The position numbers were made by a program, and so were the translations under genes. From contig OZ038320.1 of assembly GCA_964035795.1 (NCBI GenBank), positions 10,227,726-10,291,725 of the forward strand: a stretch of DNA of 64,000 bases, written 5' to 3'. The stretch is from Pterobdella sp. o SKG-2022 (Eukaryota; Annelida; Clitellata; Hirudinida; Piscicolidae). Positions 44,045 to 56,283 of the stretch are shown here, in pieces. The stretch's first letter is position 1. Every line of letters begins with the position of its first letter. A model generated the notes under the pieces. The model saw only the letters and a list, made by a program, of their open reading frames with translations, was not told where the DNA came from and did not search any database.

Positions 44045-47000
44045 AAAAAAGATGATACTTTGCCAAAGAGGTGGCTCGCCACGCCGCAACGTAGTACGCT
44101 TATTGCAGGTTTTCAAAGTGTTTTTTCATTTTAATAACAATAATATACTTGCACATAGAGCGAAAAATTTTCATAATGGCTGTTTTTACATTTTTGGAGG
44201 TTATATGTGATTTTTTTAAACAGAAAAGTTTGTCGTTTTCAAAACACCTCTGGATTCAAAGTTTGATCACAATGTTGGAAAACACAAATTTAATTTTGAT
44301 ATTCTTAAAGAATCTCTTGAAAAAGAACAAGTTATTTTTCCAAATTTCATTTCAATATACTATTATTAAATTCAAAATTAACTCGAACTGTATAGTTTCT
44401 TATGATTATGTTTTAAAAAATTTTTACAAAAATTATTTAATAAGCCAAATATCTGTATTGTTTTAATTATAATTAATAATAAGTTTCAATAATGATTTTT
44501 CAGTTGAAATTGAAGTTTGTGATAGATCTCACATTTTCTGATAGATTTTATGACCCCCAAATATTAGAAAATGACAATATCAAATACCTCAAGATCAAGT
44601 GCAAAGGGTAGATAATATTCATGATTCGCTGATATTTATATAAAGTATTAATTTATTTGTAATTAATATGAATGTAGATACTCTATTCTAATGTCTTAAT
44701 TAATTTTCTTCAATTTCTATTTTATCAATAAGTTCTTCAATACATTCATCACATTGTGCTTTTGTATTGAAGTTGATATTGTTTGTAGTGCGTTTAAGAA
44801 GAAAATATTAAATATTTTTAAAAGATTTTGCATTAGGCATAATCGCACTGGTTTTTCTTTCCAGATCTGTAAAAAGTTTTAGTTTTATTTTTATAGTATT
44901 ATTACTAGCAAAAAGTTTTTATTGGTTTTATAACTATATTATTTAAAACCATATTTTTTCTTAATAAAACAAACTTTAAAGAAAAGATGAAGCCCCTGAT
45001 GCTGCTGCTAAAAACCTCTTCATGAGGGAAGTTAAAGGCTTTCAAGGAGGAGAAGGAGAAATCATAGGTGTGTGTCATTAGTGATTTTATTCTCATAGAA
45101 TTTTTATTAATCATGAATCTTTCCTTTTTTTTTGTCCAACTCATCTTGGCATGAAATTAGACTTAAAATGACGATGAGTAATCTAGTATGTAGCTTACCT
45201 TGTTAGTTAACTTAATTTTTAATTTATATTTTTCAAGTAGTCTTACCACTAAATCCAAATAGCCGTTTGGCTTGCGTAAATAATAGGTTTTACTGGGTTT
45301 ATACTTCATTATTTGTTTTGAGTCAATGTTAATTAGGGTATAATGTTCACTTTTTAGAGACATCGTATGTATTTTTTTTCAATAACGTTTTATGATAAGG
45401 CTAAACTTATTGAAAATTATAGCTTTGGTTTTTCAATAGATGTATTACAATGTTCAAACCAACCAACTTAGGAAAATACATAAGCAATAAACCTTAATAA
45501 TAATACTAACTGAATACTTAGGTAGTTCATTAATCATTTTTAGTTATTCAACTATTGGTTTAGATAACATATTTCCCAGGCGTACACTGCACTCATGGCT
45601 TGAATAGATCCGGGTTCATGATCGTCTCTTATCTCGTCGATGAGTTTGATTACGGGTGAAATGAATGTTATCAGTTTAAACCAATATTATATTGAAATAT
45701 TTGATGTCTTGCTTATAATTATATCCCTCTGATCATTTTCTCTCACTTTTTTTGGCGGTTCTCATTATTGAGTGAGTTTTGTTGTAATTTTATTGGGCAT
45801 GGTTTATTACCTTAGATTGTATTTCTTTTTCAATAATACAAAAAAAAATTTTTGAATTATTATACATTATTATTTCACAACACTTTCTTACTATTTTGCA
45901 TAGACAATCAGTTATTGTGCTAGCAGTTAGTCAAATAACTCACACTAACCATAAGTATTAATTTTTGGTTCCCAGTTGGAAAAACTAATTTTTCTCAGTC
46001 ACTATATATATATAAGCAAAGTTTTTTTAAGAGCATTTTTTTTGCTTTCATAAATTTTATATTACTAGATAAAAAAATATGTTTTCAGCTTAGATGCAGC
46101 GATATTGGAGTTCAGAAAGTCGAGGTACCCTGGTATTTACAAAGAAGGATACGTTCAAAAGTAAGTATGCATTTGGTTGAAAATTTCAAGTTTATAATTG
46201 ATTGCTTCACTAAGTCTCTAATGAGCAATAAATATTGAAGCTTGTGTGATGTATACAAATGGGACCGTGAAGATGTGCCAGGGATTGCAGAGTTCTTGCC
46301 ATCGTGGGTCACGGATCCCAATTCAAACGACCATCCTGAGTTTTATGAGTATAATAAGGTTCTTTTGCGTTTTGCTTTAAGAAAAATATTCATGCGAGAG
46401 TAGATTTTTGTTGAGTTTTGAAAGATATTGACTAATAAAATGGTACTGATACTATATAATTTCAACACCAATCACTTTTGAATACAATTAATTGAATATA
46501 ATAAATAATGTAATTAACTATGTAGATGTTGTATTGAAACTTTAAATGATCATGGCAGAATTTCATGGATGGGGAAGTAGGTAATGTTGATACTGTGGTG
46601 TTTCTGGGAGAGGCTTTGAGGGTGCAGAAGGCGGTGCAAGCAATATGTGACTGGAAGGGGTTGGCACTTTTCGATACCTAGTGTCATGTCACAATAAGAA
46701 CTTGTTGATTTATTTTTTCTATTGTTGATTTATTTCTTTCAATAATAACTTTCAAAGTCAACTTTGTCATAAATCATTAGTAAATCTATTGTTGATTAAA
46801 TAATCGTTTATATTCATTTGTTTCTCAGGTTGGGGTTTCCTGGAGGACAGCCTGTGAGCATATCGATTGAAAACATAGGAATATTCGAGAAGGAGGATTA
46901 TATGGTGAGTTGGAAAGCTGATGGAACAAGGTAGTGTTTTGTTATTTCTATCTCAGTCATTTGCTTTATATAACTAAGAAAAATCATTTTGACATACATT

Positions 47001-48814
47001 AAAGTATTATTTTAAGACCAAATCATATTTGCTTGATGTTTTACCAAGGAATGTATGTAGAAGATATTACTAAGTAAAATTTTTTTCGTGTAGGTACCTC
47101 ATGTTTATTGAACGAGAAGACAATGTCTTTCTGTTGGACAGAGATAACACAGTGTTCAAAGCTCATAAGCTCACTTTCCCTTGGCAAGGGGAACACCTGT
47201 ATGAAACATTGGTCGATGGAGTAAGTGGTTTCTATTGACGCTTTATTCAAAATTTTTGAATTTAATTTAAGTTTAATTTTTTATTTCACAATTAATATAA
47301 ATTCAAAACTTTGCAAGTTCATTAATTCGAATATTCTTTTAGAGATTCATTAAGTACCAAAAATTCCAGCAATCAATTACATTTGAATTACAATCATTTT
47401 TGTGCCAGGAAATGGTGATAGATGTGGAAAATGGCATAAAGACTCCCCGTTTCTTAATTTATGACATCATCACTTTCCAGGTTCGCATTTTTCCAGCATT
47501 GTTCATTTTATTATGTGATTTTTTAGTGTTTTCGTTATTTATTCATTTCTAAGATTTTTAGTGAGACTTATTATTATTATTATTAAGATTTTTATAGCGC
47601 ACAGTTATCAATTCAAGATTGCTTCAGAGGCGCTTATTTTTATCTTTATTTAGTTTTTCATTTGATTCTTTAAAAACTATCTTCAGAATGAATATGTTGG
47701 CGAAAAAACGCTGATAGAAAGGCAAAATTATATAAGAAAAATGCTGAAAGAAAGGAACATCCATGTGGATAAAAGATTAGAAAGTTTTCGTTTACGCCTC
47801 AAGGAGTTCTGGAACATCTCCTGTACTGCAAAGGTTAAATAAGATATTTTTTGATACATTTTCATTGAATGTTTAAATCGAACGTGTAATATACAAAGAA
47901 AATTTGTAGACATGAATTATATGATAAAAACTTCTTTAATTTTTTATACTTATTTTACCTATATTTTATAACTTTCAGTTACTGAAGCCTGAGTTCATAA
48001 AAAATCTCCCACACGAAACTGATGGTCTTATATTCCAACCGGCTGAGATGGTTGTATTAATTTAATTGTTTACATATTCACAACTGAATCCATGTAGCCA
48101 TATAAAACAGGTAAATGTGAGTACATTCTCAAATGGAAACCGCCTATAGTCAACTCTATCGATTTCAAAGTCAAAATCAACGTCGTCAAAAAGCTAGGGT
48201 GAGCATATTCACTTTTTAATTATATCAATACCGCATTGGCTTTCAAGAAACAGTTTACGTAAAGTGGTTTCAAGAATTTCAAATTGGAATTATGACAATA
48301 CCACATAATTTTAGCCATCCTGCAAGCAAGCTTGTGGAGTTCTATGCTGAAAACACACGGGTCCATCACCAAAAGGTTGTATCAGTGAAAATTTAAGATT
48401 TTCATCTTAAAATACTGTCTTTTTTTTTTAAGTTCACAAAGGAGTTCCAAGATATGAACGACAAGATAATAGAATGTTGGTGGAATGGGAACTGCTGGAT
48501 GCCAATGAGGGAGAGAACTGACAAATCATTTTCCAACAACTACGTAACCTATCAAAGTATTTTTGTTTTTTATTTGTTTGATTTTAAACAATTTTCATTG
48601 ACTGTATAAAGATCTGTAAAAATTTCTATAGACAATAATAATTATAACGTTTTCACATTTGAATTTTTCAAATAATTACGCAGATATCTGGGAAACGATA
48701 AAAAATCCCGTAACAGAACATGTGCTACTGCAGAAAATATACAATAGCAACAAAAGACCGAATGAACATAGGTTGAATTCCGAAATACAGCATAAAAGAC
48801 CCAAAAACTTTTAA
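44045..48814 (+). CDS. RNGTT: Bifunctional mRNA capping enzyme (RNA 5'-triphosphatase and guanylyltransferase)
   Basis: Seventeen exons: 44045-44108, 44224-44330, 44504-44607, 44982-45067, 45580-45655, 46089-46160, 46241-46358, 46559-46659, 46829-46930, 47094-47220, 47409-47480, 47687-47833, 47980-48050, 48098-48198, 48315-48375, 48433-48556 and 48684-48814 (TAA), about 554 residues. This nuclear enzyme removes the gamma phosphate of nascent mRNA and adds GMP. The triphosphatase loop is [10 protein letters not shown] (Cys nucleophile); the guanylyltransferase Lys motif is KADGTR; later motifs are DGLIFQP, LKWKPP and RTDKSF. Every phase agrees except inside exon 47980-48050, where one base is missing in an A-run (48000-48004). 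The initiator ATG is not seen; the first visible exon starts in phase 0 with KRWLATP. The gene is tail-to-tail with TRAP-delta. Confidence 0.95.
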
Positions 48815-48985
48815 CTTACATCTTATTGCGCCTTTGAAATTTTACTTTTTGATTAAACTCGTGTATCATTAATGAACAATATTTTGAAATTCGTCAAACT
48901 TTTAATAATTTAAACAATAGAAGACATTTATTCAAAACTGCTTTACAACTGAGCTCCATTACAAAAAAATAAGCATAATAAATGA

Positions 48986-49895
48986 TTAGTTCTGAAGGTT
49001 GTTCCTGATTGACTGAGCAATGTAGCAGACCAAGGATACTCCTGCAACAGCAATGAGTTCTGTTTGAATCCACAGACCCCTGGATGTTCCCTGCGATAAA
49101 AATTTTTATTTATACATTGCTCATGTATGAAGCATAACTTACCCTGTGTGATATATCAATGACTGTTAGGCTTTTGACTGTTGTGGCATCACCACCAGTT
49201 CTTTGGACCTATAGAGAAGCAGATATTTCAAAAAATAGTTCACATTGTAATATAACTAATTGCTTACTAACCTTTAAAAATAAATCAAATAATTTTTTAT
49301 GAAAACCATATTTGTTTAACAAAAGTAATAATTGCATTTAATCATTTAGTTTCATGAATTTTCTACTAAAACTAACCTTTCTCAACTCAGAGTAGCTTTC
49401 ATCATCAAATATCCTCACTTGATAATCTCCTTTCAACAACTTTTTGTGATCATCACTTATGCTGACCTATATTTGTAATTTATAAATAAAATCCATGTGA
49501 ATATTAGCTTTCAAACAAATTTACCTGATATTTGTTTTGATCAGATAAGATAGTAACAGGAAAAGTTTTTCCATGAAACTCAGCATGCAAATTGACGTCC
49601 TTAAAGTTAAAAATAAGTTTTCAATGGGAATCCTTCAAATTTCATTTGAAATTGTACCTTTGCGCCATTTGAGCATTTGAGTTCGAACTCAACAACGAAA
49701 ACGGTTCCAGAAGAAATTTGTCCATCAGATGTCAAATATATTTTTGGGTCAACTTGAGGCGAGGAACATATTGAAGAGCCTGTAAGAAAAAAGTTAATTT
49801 CAACCATAACATTTAAATCTATTAAAAGTAAAATATCTTCTACCTGATATAAAAGCCGCTTCCAAAATGAAAAATAAAATAATTTGGCGATACAT
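48986..49895 (-). CDS. SSR4: Translocon-associated protein subunit delta (signal sequence receptor 4)
   Basis: Six exons: 49844-49895 (ATG at 49895), 49658-49779, 49525-49599, 49377-49466, 49143-49208 and 48986-49090 (TAA), all phase-consistent, 169 residues (human about 173). TRAP-delta is a single-pass ER membrane protein beside the Sec61 channel. The start MYRQIILFFILEAAFIS is a signal peptide. The lumenal domain has the expected Cys pair (SSICSSP and ELKCSNG), VFVVEFEL, and YQVRIFDDESYSELRK, close to the family's EVRFFDEESYS. A C-terminal hydrophobic segment (LIAVAGVSLVCYIA) is the membrane anchor. AATAAA lies at 48927-48932. The start Met is supported by the signal peptide. Confidence 0.95.
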
Positions 49896-51119
49896 AGCTT
49901 GCTTCGTGGACAACACTAACTTCCGATCCGATTAAAAAGAATCTTGTTGAGCTTAACATTTAAAAGTTAATTTTTCTTCATTTCAAGTTTAGCTCCTTAA
50001 TGTAAAACCAATATTTTTTAAATTTTAAATAATAATTCAAACTTAGCAAAACTATAAAGTTTGTTCAAAATTTCAATTGTTGAAAAAGATATTCAAAGGA
50101 TAGAAAACACCTAATAACGATGAAAAAATGATTTTGAAATTTTAATACAAAAATTCATTAAAAAATTTTTCTCCATGGTTGTATCATTTCTCATTATGCC
50201 TTTAAAACTTGTTTTCAGTGAAACAAATCATGTTTTGGAATTATTTTTATAAAACTTATTTTAATTATCAAGTTGTGTATATAGAAAATAGAAAATCGGC
50301 ATATAGAAAATCTGTCTTATATTACCTACAATGCCGCTGTTTTTAGTAAGTTGATTGATTCTTTTACTTCAAAAAATTATTGAAATATTAATTTTTTTTA
50401 TGATATTTTCAATTTTAATTTTATTGTAAGTTTTTTGTGTTTAAGAATATTTTGTAAGTTTTATCTCAAGGATGAGAGAATTAGACAGGTTGTTTTAGAA
50501 AATTGATTGCAAGTGTGAAAATTCCTTATCAAGTTTTGTTTCATTCAGCTCTGTTTTTTGTACTTCTGTTACCGAAAATTATAATTTTTATGAAACTTAT
50601 CTTTACTGTCAATTCAATTTGTGCTACTGAATAAAATATTATCCACAACTGTCAATTCTAGTCGTATCCATGAATGAAATTCTATAATTCAACATAAAGT
50701 TTTAAGTTTTGTTTAATTTATTATGTAACAATGATGGCCAACAAAAATGTCAGTATTATTTTTACTTATGAAGAGTAAATACTTTTGAGCATTCGAGTTA
50801 AAGCTGTCAAAATTTTTCACATTGAATGCTTCAACTTGACACTAAATTGACGTTATCTTTCTATTAATTAATAAACCTGTGAAGAATACTCCCATGCAAT
50901 TAACTTTTTTCTACTATGTAAGTCCGAAAATATTATTCAGATTTATTGACTACTTGTGCCAACATAGCCAAAACATGGAAATTTTATTTCACCATCATCT
51001 ATAAGCTTTGTCGGTCCACTTCAGTTTGGCATACGTGCTCTAATCCAACTGTGTATGATATATCAAGTGAATGTCTGAACATTTGAAAAAGACAGTTTTT
51101 TAGCTGGCATTATCGCCCT
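49896..51119. other. Upstream of SSR4; no gene seen
   Basis: AT-rich interval between the SSR4 start and the 3' end of the GC-richer LINE. No coding exon or repeat was recognised. It should include the SSR4 promoter. Confidence 0.5.
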
Positions 51120-51175
51120 TGTTTATGTGATGTTCGTCTTTCGCAGGCGAAGACGACCGCAACTTCTATCTTCTT

Positions 51176-52699
51176 CTATTCCTGGATTTTGTGGGTGCGA
51201 AGATGGCTGATCAGGCCTATTCTCGCATTGAAAAGCCTTGTACACTTTGGGAAGGGATATGCTAAAGTAGAAACAAACTGAGAAGCAGTACTCGCTTTTA
51301 TTTTGCGACGCTGGCGTTTCTGCTTTTGCTCTTCCAAACGCTTCGCCTCAAAGCTCGACACACTTGTAGAGACAGCGCTGAGCCAAGTAGGCCGGACTTG
51401 GGCCATTTCTTCCCAAGTGTCAGAATTAATGCCACAGGATTTCAGAGAAGCTTTCAGTGTGTCCTTGTATCGCTTCCTCTGACCTTCAAAAGAGCGCTTG
51501 CCTTCACTCAGCTCACCGTAAAGCAATCGCTTTGGCAGGCGCTCGTCGGCCATTCTGAATACGTGGTCTGCCCACCTGAGCTGGGACCGTTTGAGAAACT
51601 CATGAACGCTCTTCATTATGGCTCTTTGGAGTACCTCTGTGTCGGGCACTTTGTCCCGCCATTTGATGTTAAGCAGTTTCCGAAGGCATCGCATGTGGAA
51701 AGAGTTCAACTGCCTGGCATGACGACTGTACACAGTCCATGTTTCGCAGGCGTACAGCAATGAAGGAAGGACGACAGCACGGTAAACCTTCAGCTTGGTC
51801 ATAAAACTGATCCCTCTTCTATCCCACACCTTCTCTCTGAGTCTGCCAAAAGCCGAGCTGGCTCTAGCGATTCTATAGGATACCTCCTCATCGATACTGA
51901 CAGACCGTGACAGTGTGCTGCCAAGATAAATGAACTTTTCTGTCACTGTAAGCTTCTCGCCGTTGACCGTGATAACTGGTTCTGAGTGGGGAGCATTAAG
52001 AGCAGGTTGGTACATCACTTCGGTTTTCTTGATACTTATTATCAGGTCAAAGTCGCCACAGGCTTTGGCAAACCGGTTCATGCTTTCCTGCATGTTAGAC
52101 TGTGTGCCAGTATTCAATGCGCAGTCGTCAGCATATAAAAAGTTTCGGGCAATGTCTTTCTGAACTTTGGTTCTTGCCTGAAGCCTACGTAAGTTGAACA
52201 GCTTCCCATCAGTTCGGAATTTGTAGTCGACTCCGATGTCACCAGAGCGAAAAGCGTCAGTCAGCATGGCTGAAAACATCATACTGAAGAGAATTGGAGC
52301 AAGAACGCAACCCTGTTTCACGCCGTTTGTGACTGGAAATGGCTTCGAGTACTTCCCATCATCCTGCACGCTGGCTTGCATGCCGTCATGGAACTGCCTG
52401 ACCATAGTAATAAACTTAGCAGAACAGCCGAACTTGGCCATGATTTCCCAAAGCCCTTTTCTGCAGACAGTATCGAAGGCCTTCGTCAGGTCTACAAAAG
52501 TGGTGTAGAGACCAACGTTTTGCTCTTGACACTTCTCCTGAAGTTGACGTGCTGCGAAGATCATATCTGCTGTGCTGCGCCCAGGTCTAAACCCACACTG
52601 ACTTTCAGGCAATAAGCCGTCTTTCAGGTGATCAATCAAGCGATTCAGCAGAACTTTAGCCAAGATCTTCCCGGCGATAGAGAGTAGCGATAGGCCACG
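51176..52699 (-). pseudogene. LINE 2 reverse transcriptase and C-terminal zinc-finger-like domain
   Basis: Open from the deletion near 52700 to the stop at 51176-51178. Motifs in order are ESQCGFRPGRSTADMIFAAR, TTFVDLTKAFDTV (motif A), NGVKQGCVLAP (motif B), NFLYADDCAL (motif C, catalytic Asp pair intact) and LGSTLSRS. The C-terminus carries YACETWTVYSRHARQLN, RWADHVFRMADERLP and a terminal CTRLFNARIGLISHLRTH in which one of the usual Cys of the zinc-finger-like motif is not obvious. The domain is open, but it is cut off from its endonuclease by upstream breaks. Confidence 0.9.
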
Positions 52700-53426
52700 A
52701 TTGACGATTTTCTTTGCGCTTGTATAGGTGGACTATAGAAGCATCTTTTAGTTCTTGCGGGATAAGCTCTTGGTTTCACATAGACTGGAATAGTTCAAAA
52801 AGCTTCTTGATCATGAGTGGGCCTCCAGAGGCGTAAATTTCCGCAGGGATAGAGTCAGCGCCGGGTGCCTTTCCACTTGAAAGCCGCTTCACTGCTTTTT
52901 CTACTTCTGCTACAGTAGGAACGTCGGCAAGAGAGTGCTTGATTGGGACTTGAGGCAGTCTTGCGATCGCTTCCTCGTTAATGGTGGAAGGACGATTGAG
53001 AACACAACTGAAGTGCTCTGCTCATCGTTCAAGAACTTTCTCCTTGTCTGTGATCAGTATGTTTCCATCTGCGCTGAAAAGGGGAGATGATACAGACAAA
53101 GTGGCACCGTAGACAGTCTTAAGTGCACTGTAAAAGTTCTTCAGGTCATTGCGATCAGCATAACATTGGATCTCATCGGCTTTCTCGCTGAGCCATTTAT
53201 CCTGCATTTGACGCAGCTCTAGCTGTAAACTTCTCTTGACGTTGCAGAATGCAGCTTTCTTCGCCGCTGATAACGGGTCGTTGAGGTGTGCACTGTGGAG
53301 ACGATGTTTTTCATCCAACATGAACTGAATGCTTTTATTGTTTTCATCGAACCAGTCCTGGTGTTTTCGTTAAGTGGTCCCCACCACCTCTAAGGCTGCA
53401 GCATAGACGATATCTCTGAAAGTCGC
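52700..53426 (-). pseudogene. LINE 2 linker between endonuclease and reverse transcriptase, decayed
   Basis: The family linker is recognisable (KHQDWFDENN, WLSEKADEIQCYADRNDLKNFY, LSSGKAPGADSIPAEIY) but interrupted by TAA at 53370-53372, TGA at 53022-53024 (family Trp in ERWAEHF) and TGA at 52776-52778 (family Trp). Near 52700-52703 about 10 bases appear missing between NRQ and RGLSLLS, which moves the downstream reverse transcriptase into another frame. Confidence 0.8.
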
Positions 53427-54458
53427 TCAGTCAGACTCAGCATCTCGTGAGTAAAAGCTCTGCTGATGCAGCTCGCTGTAGAGACCCTGTTTAATGTTAT
53501 CTCTATTAAGCTTGGAAACATCCAGGCGTTTTGGAGCCTTTTTTCCTTGCGGTCGTCTGTGCGGCTCAATCCTGATGTTCAGCTTTGAGATCAACAGGCG
53601 ATGGTCTGTCCAACACTGTGCCCCGCACATGGCTTTCGTGACTCTGACGTTCTTTTTGTCCCTTTGCCTGACGATGATGTAGTCCAGCAAGTGTCAGTGC
53701 TTGGAGCGAGGATGCATCCAAGTCGTCTTGTTACGGTTGGCTAAGCGAAAGACTGTGTTGGTAATTAGTAGCTTTTGAGCTGCGCAGGATTCTAGTAGCA
53801 ATAAGCCATTGCTGTTGCATTTTCCTACTCCATTTTTTCCCAAAACTCCTGCCCATGATGAGTAATCAGTGCCAACTCGAACATTGAAATCACCAAGAAT
53901 GACGAGTTTGTCCGCTTTGGGCACAGAGGCAACAGTCGCTTCCAGGTCCTCGTAGAACATTTCTTTGATCTCATCAGGATTGGTCATAGTGGGAGCGTAA
54001 GCACTGATCAGAGTGGCGTAACGATTTTTGGGTAGTGGCAGACGAACGGTCATCAGACGATCATTAATACCTTTGGGAGGCGAAGGTAGCTTGTTGACCA
54101 GATTGGATTTGATGGCGAATTCAACTCCTGCTTCACGACGTTCTTCTTGTTTACGTCCAATCCAGAAAATAGTGTAGCCAGCGTGCGCTTCTGAGAGTTG
54201 ATCTTCATTGACAAGCCGTGTCTCGCTAAGAGCAGCGATCTGTACCTTGTACCTTTCCGGCTCTCTTTCAATCAGTGCACACCTTCTCTCAGGTCTATCA
54301 GTCCCAGCGCGATCTATCAGGGTGCGCAAGTTCCATGCGCCTAAGATGAGTGGAATCACCTTTCGTTGTTCTTGTGTATTTCTTGCCGCTTGCGGTGGAT
54401 TCCCGCCAGCCGCGGCTAGCTGGCCAGGATAGAGTGAAGCAGGCAATGTTTGGGACAC
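53427..54458 (-). pseudogene. LINE 2 endonuclease domain (CFDP2-like), with nonsense codons
   Basis: The reading frame 54458 to 53694 continues in the same frame to 53427. Motifs include AWNLRTL, ALSETRL, LGDFNVRVG (metal-binding Asp/Asn), TTWMHPRSKH and, after the first nonsense codon, CWTDHRLL with the catalytic Asp-His. The TGA at 53694-53696 sits where the family has Trp (SKHW). A second TGA at 53427-53429 also replaces a family Trp. The domain nicks chromosomal DNA to start target-primed reverse transcription; here it is severed. Confidence 0.88.
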
Positions 54459-54960
54459 CTTTTCTAGTCCTTTCTTCAGATTAGGGAGAGCAGTGCTGTC
54501 CTAAAAAAGGCTGCTCCGTCGCTCAGGTGGCTGCCGAACCCCATCGCTACTTCTGTCTATAGAAGACGACCATATGGCCTGAGCCGCCTACGTGTAGGAT
54601 TGTGACTACGACTTCCAGCATATCCATGCCTGTCGCTTTGCCACGTTCCTATCGCCGCAGGGCTTGAAAAAGGATGATGTGAAAAATTTGATGAAGTTGT
54701 GGCTTGCGCGTGAGTTGGTTTAAAGTGAAGGAGAGTTGCGCATGGTCGTCAGCCTCACTCTCTCGTCCTGGTCCATCTATGTCCAGCAGCCAGACAATGT
54801 CGAGACGGCTGGAAATGAGTCAGGATGCAGTGGATGGCCATGTCGTCTTAGTGCCTTGACATGCCCTGCACTCTCCACAAAGCGTTGCAGAACCGCCTTC
54901 TTGGCCGTTGGATCATATTGATCTCATCCGCTCAATCTGCCGGAGCTGGCTCACATGGCT

Positions 54961-56074
54961 TTGTTTAGGCACTCCTAAAGTGGCATGCTTCTCAAGATTC
55001 TAAGGTTGTTTTATTTTCCTTTAAGATTTTGAAAGTGTTTCAAAGTTTATAGAAAATAACTTTAATAATAACAAAAAAATTGTGCGCATTGTGTTTGAAA
55101 AGGAATTCGTAATAGACACAGCACGCTCAGCTCTCCAAACGATATATCTTGCTACATAAAAGTACTTTTTATTGTTTCATAATAGAAATTTCACACTATT
55201 CAAGTTCGTATTTAATTTTCAACTTGTCGAAAATACATTATAATGACAAAAATCGCCTGAATATTTAAATTAATGGTTGATTGACAATCTAAATATCATT
55301 AATATTGAAACTGATCAATACTTAAGCCAGGTGCATAAGCATAAAAATTTAATTAAATTTAACAATTACAAACTTCATGTGGTATGTTTTATTTAATCAT
55401 TACTCGTATGTGTGCTCAAAACAAAAGACTCGAATGCATGTTTGAATGGAAAAGTAATAGTAAAATGAAAATTTTTTTAAAATAATCAATAAAATTTCGA
55501 TATTTGACATTTCCAATTATAATGCAGTCAATGTTGATCTTGAAACAGTTATAAATGATCTCAATAAGAGCCTACATATTAATATTTCGTAATATTTCGT
55601 TGCGTTATTGCTTTAAATGAAATTTTCAACCAAGTTATTGAAAAGGCTTGCAAAAAGTTTATCACGAAAATTTGCCTCGCAATTAAAATTTTTTAAAGCT
55701 CCACTTCTAGTTAAAAATGAGAATAAGTTCTAACATTATGCTTGCTACATTAATTATTTGCCATTTTTCTGATTTTTTTTCATATTTCATTAAAATTTTA
55801 CTTTTGAAAATTATTCAAAAAAACATGGTTTGTTAAATCAGACAATTTATAAAATTTTTACTTATTGAAGAATTTATTTTTTTATAAATTTTAAAAATTA
55901 TAAATTTCTCATGAAATAAGTTGATTACCTAGAAATCAACCTCAAAATTGGCCAAATAAACTTTTGAAAAAACCCTATCTTCGAACTTGATAAATGAATA
56001 TATAAAAAAGGATTTAAATTTTTTGCTTATATATTCATTAGAAACGTCGAGTACACAAAGGTATGAGCTGGATG
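54961..56074. other. No gene seen
   Basis: AT-rich flank between the LINE and the laminin alpha promoter region. A 74-codon minus-strand frame at 55929-56153 shows no motif. Confidence 0.5.
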
Positions 56075-56110
56075 TATATATAACGCGGTGCTTTGCTTGA
56101 GTCGATTTAT
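56075..56110 (+). promoter_or_regulatory. Candidate TATA promoter of the laminin alpha gene
   Basis: TATATATAA (56075-56083) is followed by a short GC-richer stretch (ACGCGGTGC), about 200 bp before the signal-peptide exon at 56284. Position and orientation suit the laminin gene; the start site is inferred near 56105-56115. Confidence 0.35.
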
Positions 56111-56283
56111 TTCCTACATCGTGAAATGCCAACACATTGTAGATTATATACAAAATATTTGATTTAGGCTACTAAATTAATTAATTAAATCAAGAAAGTT
56201 TTTTATAAAGTAAGATAATAAAAAATTATATTAAAATAAGTTTAGCTCAAGCGTCTAGAGTTGAAGAACTTGCAAGATACAAA

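Larger units (their letters stand above)
51120..54960 (-). mobile_element. GC-richer RTE/CFDP2-like LINE, near full length but inactive
   Basis: A sharp change to balanced base composition between about 51.12 and 54.96 kb coincides with a minus-strand LINE. It has a leader (about 54460-54960), an endonuclease (53430-54458), a connecting region (52720-53430), a reverse transcriptase and C-terminal zinc-finger-like tail (51176-52700), and a short 3' end (51120-51175). The endonuclease is the type annotated as craniofacial development protein 2-like in many animals. Four Trp positions have become TGA, a further stop lies at 53370-53372, and a small deletion near 52700 shifts frame, so this copy cannot make the polyprotein. 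The contrast with 70%-plus AT flanks suggests arrival from elsewhere or a young lineage. Confidence 0.92.

Noticed and set aside
44028..44210. A 60-codon plus-strand ATG frame at the start of the capping enzyme gene
   Set aside because: It is out of frame with the conserved KRWLATP segment; the gene uses the other frame.
46112..47250. Minus-strand frames at 46112-46321 and 47041-47250
   Set aside because: They are shadows opposite capping-enzyme exons that match the family on the plus strand.
52776..53696. TGA read as Trp in this genome
   Set aside because: The ropporin-like and Rab escort protein genes end at TGA at the expected C-termini, so TGA works as a stop. Decay of the LINE explains the pattern.
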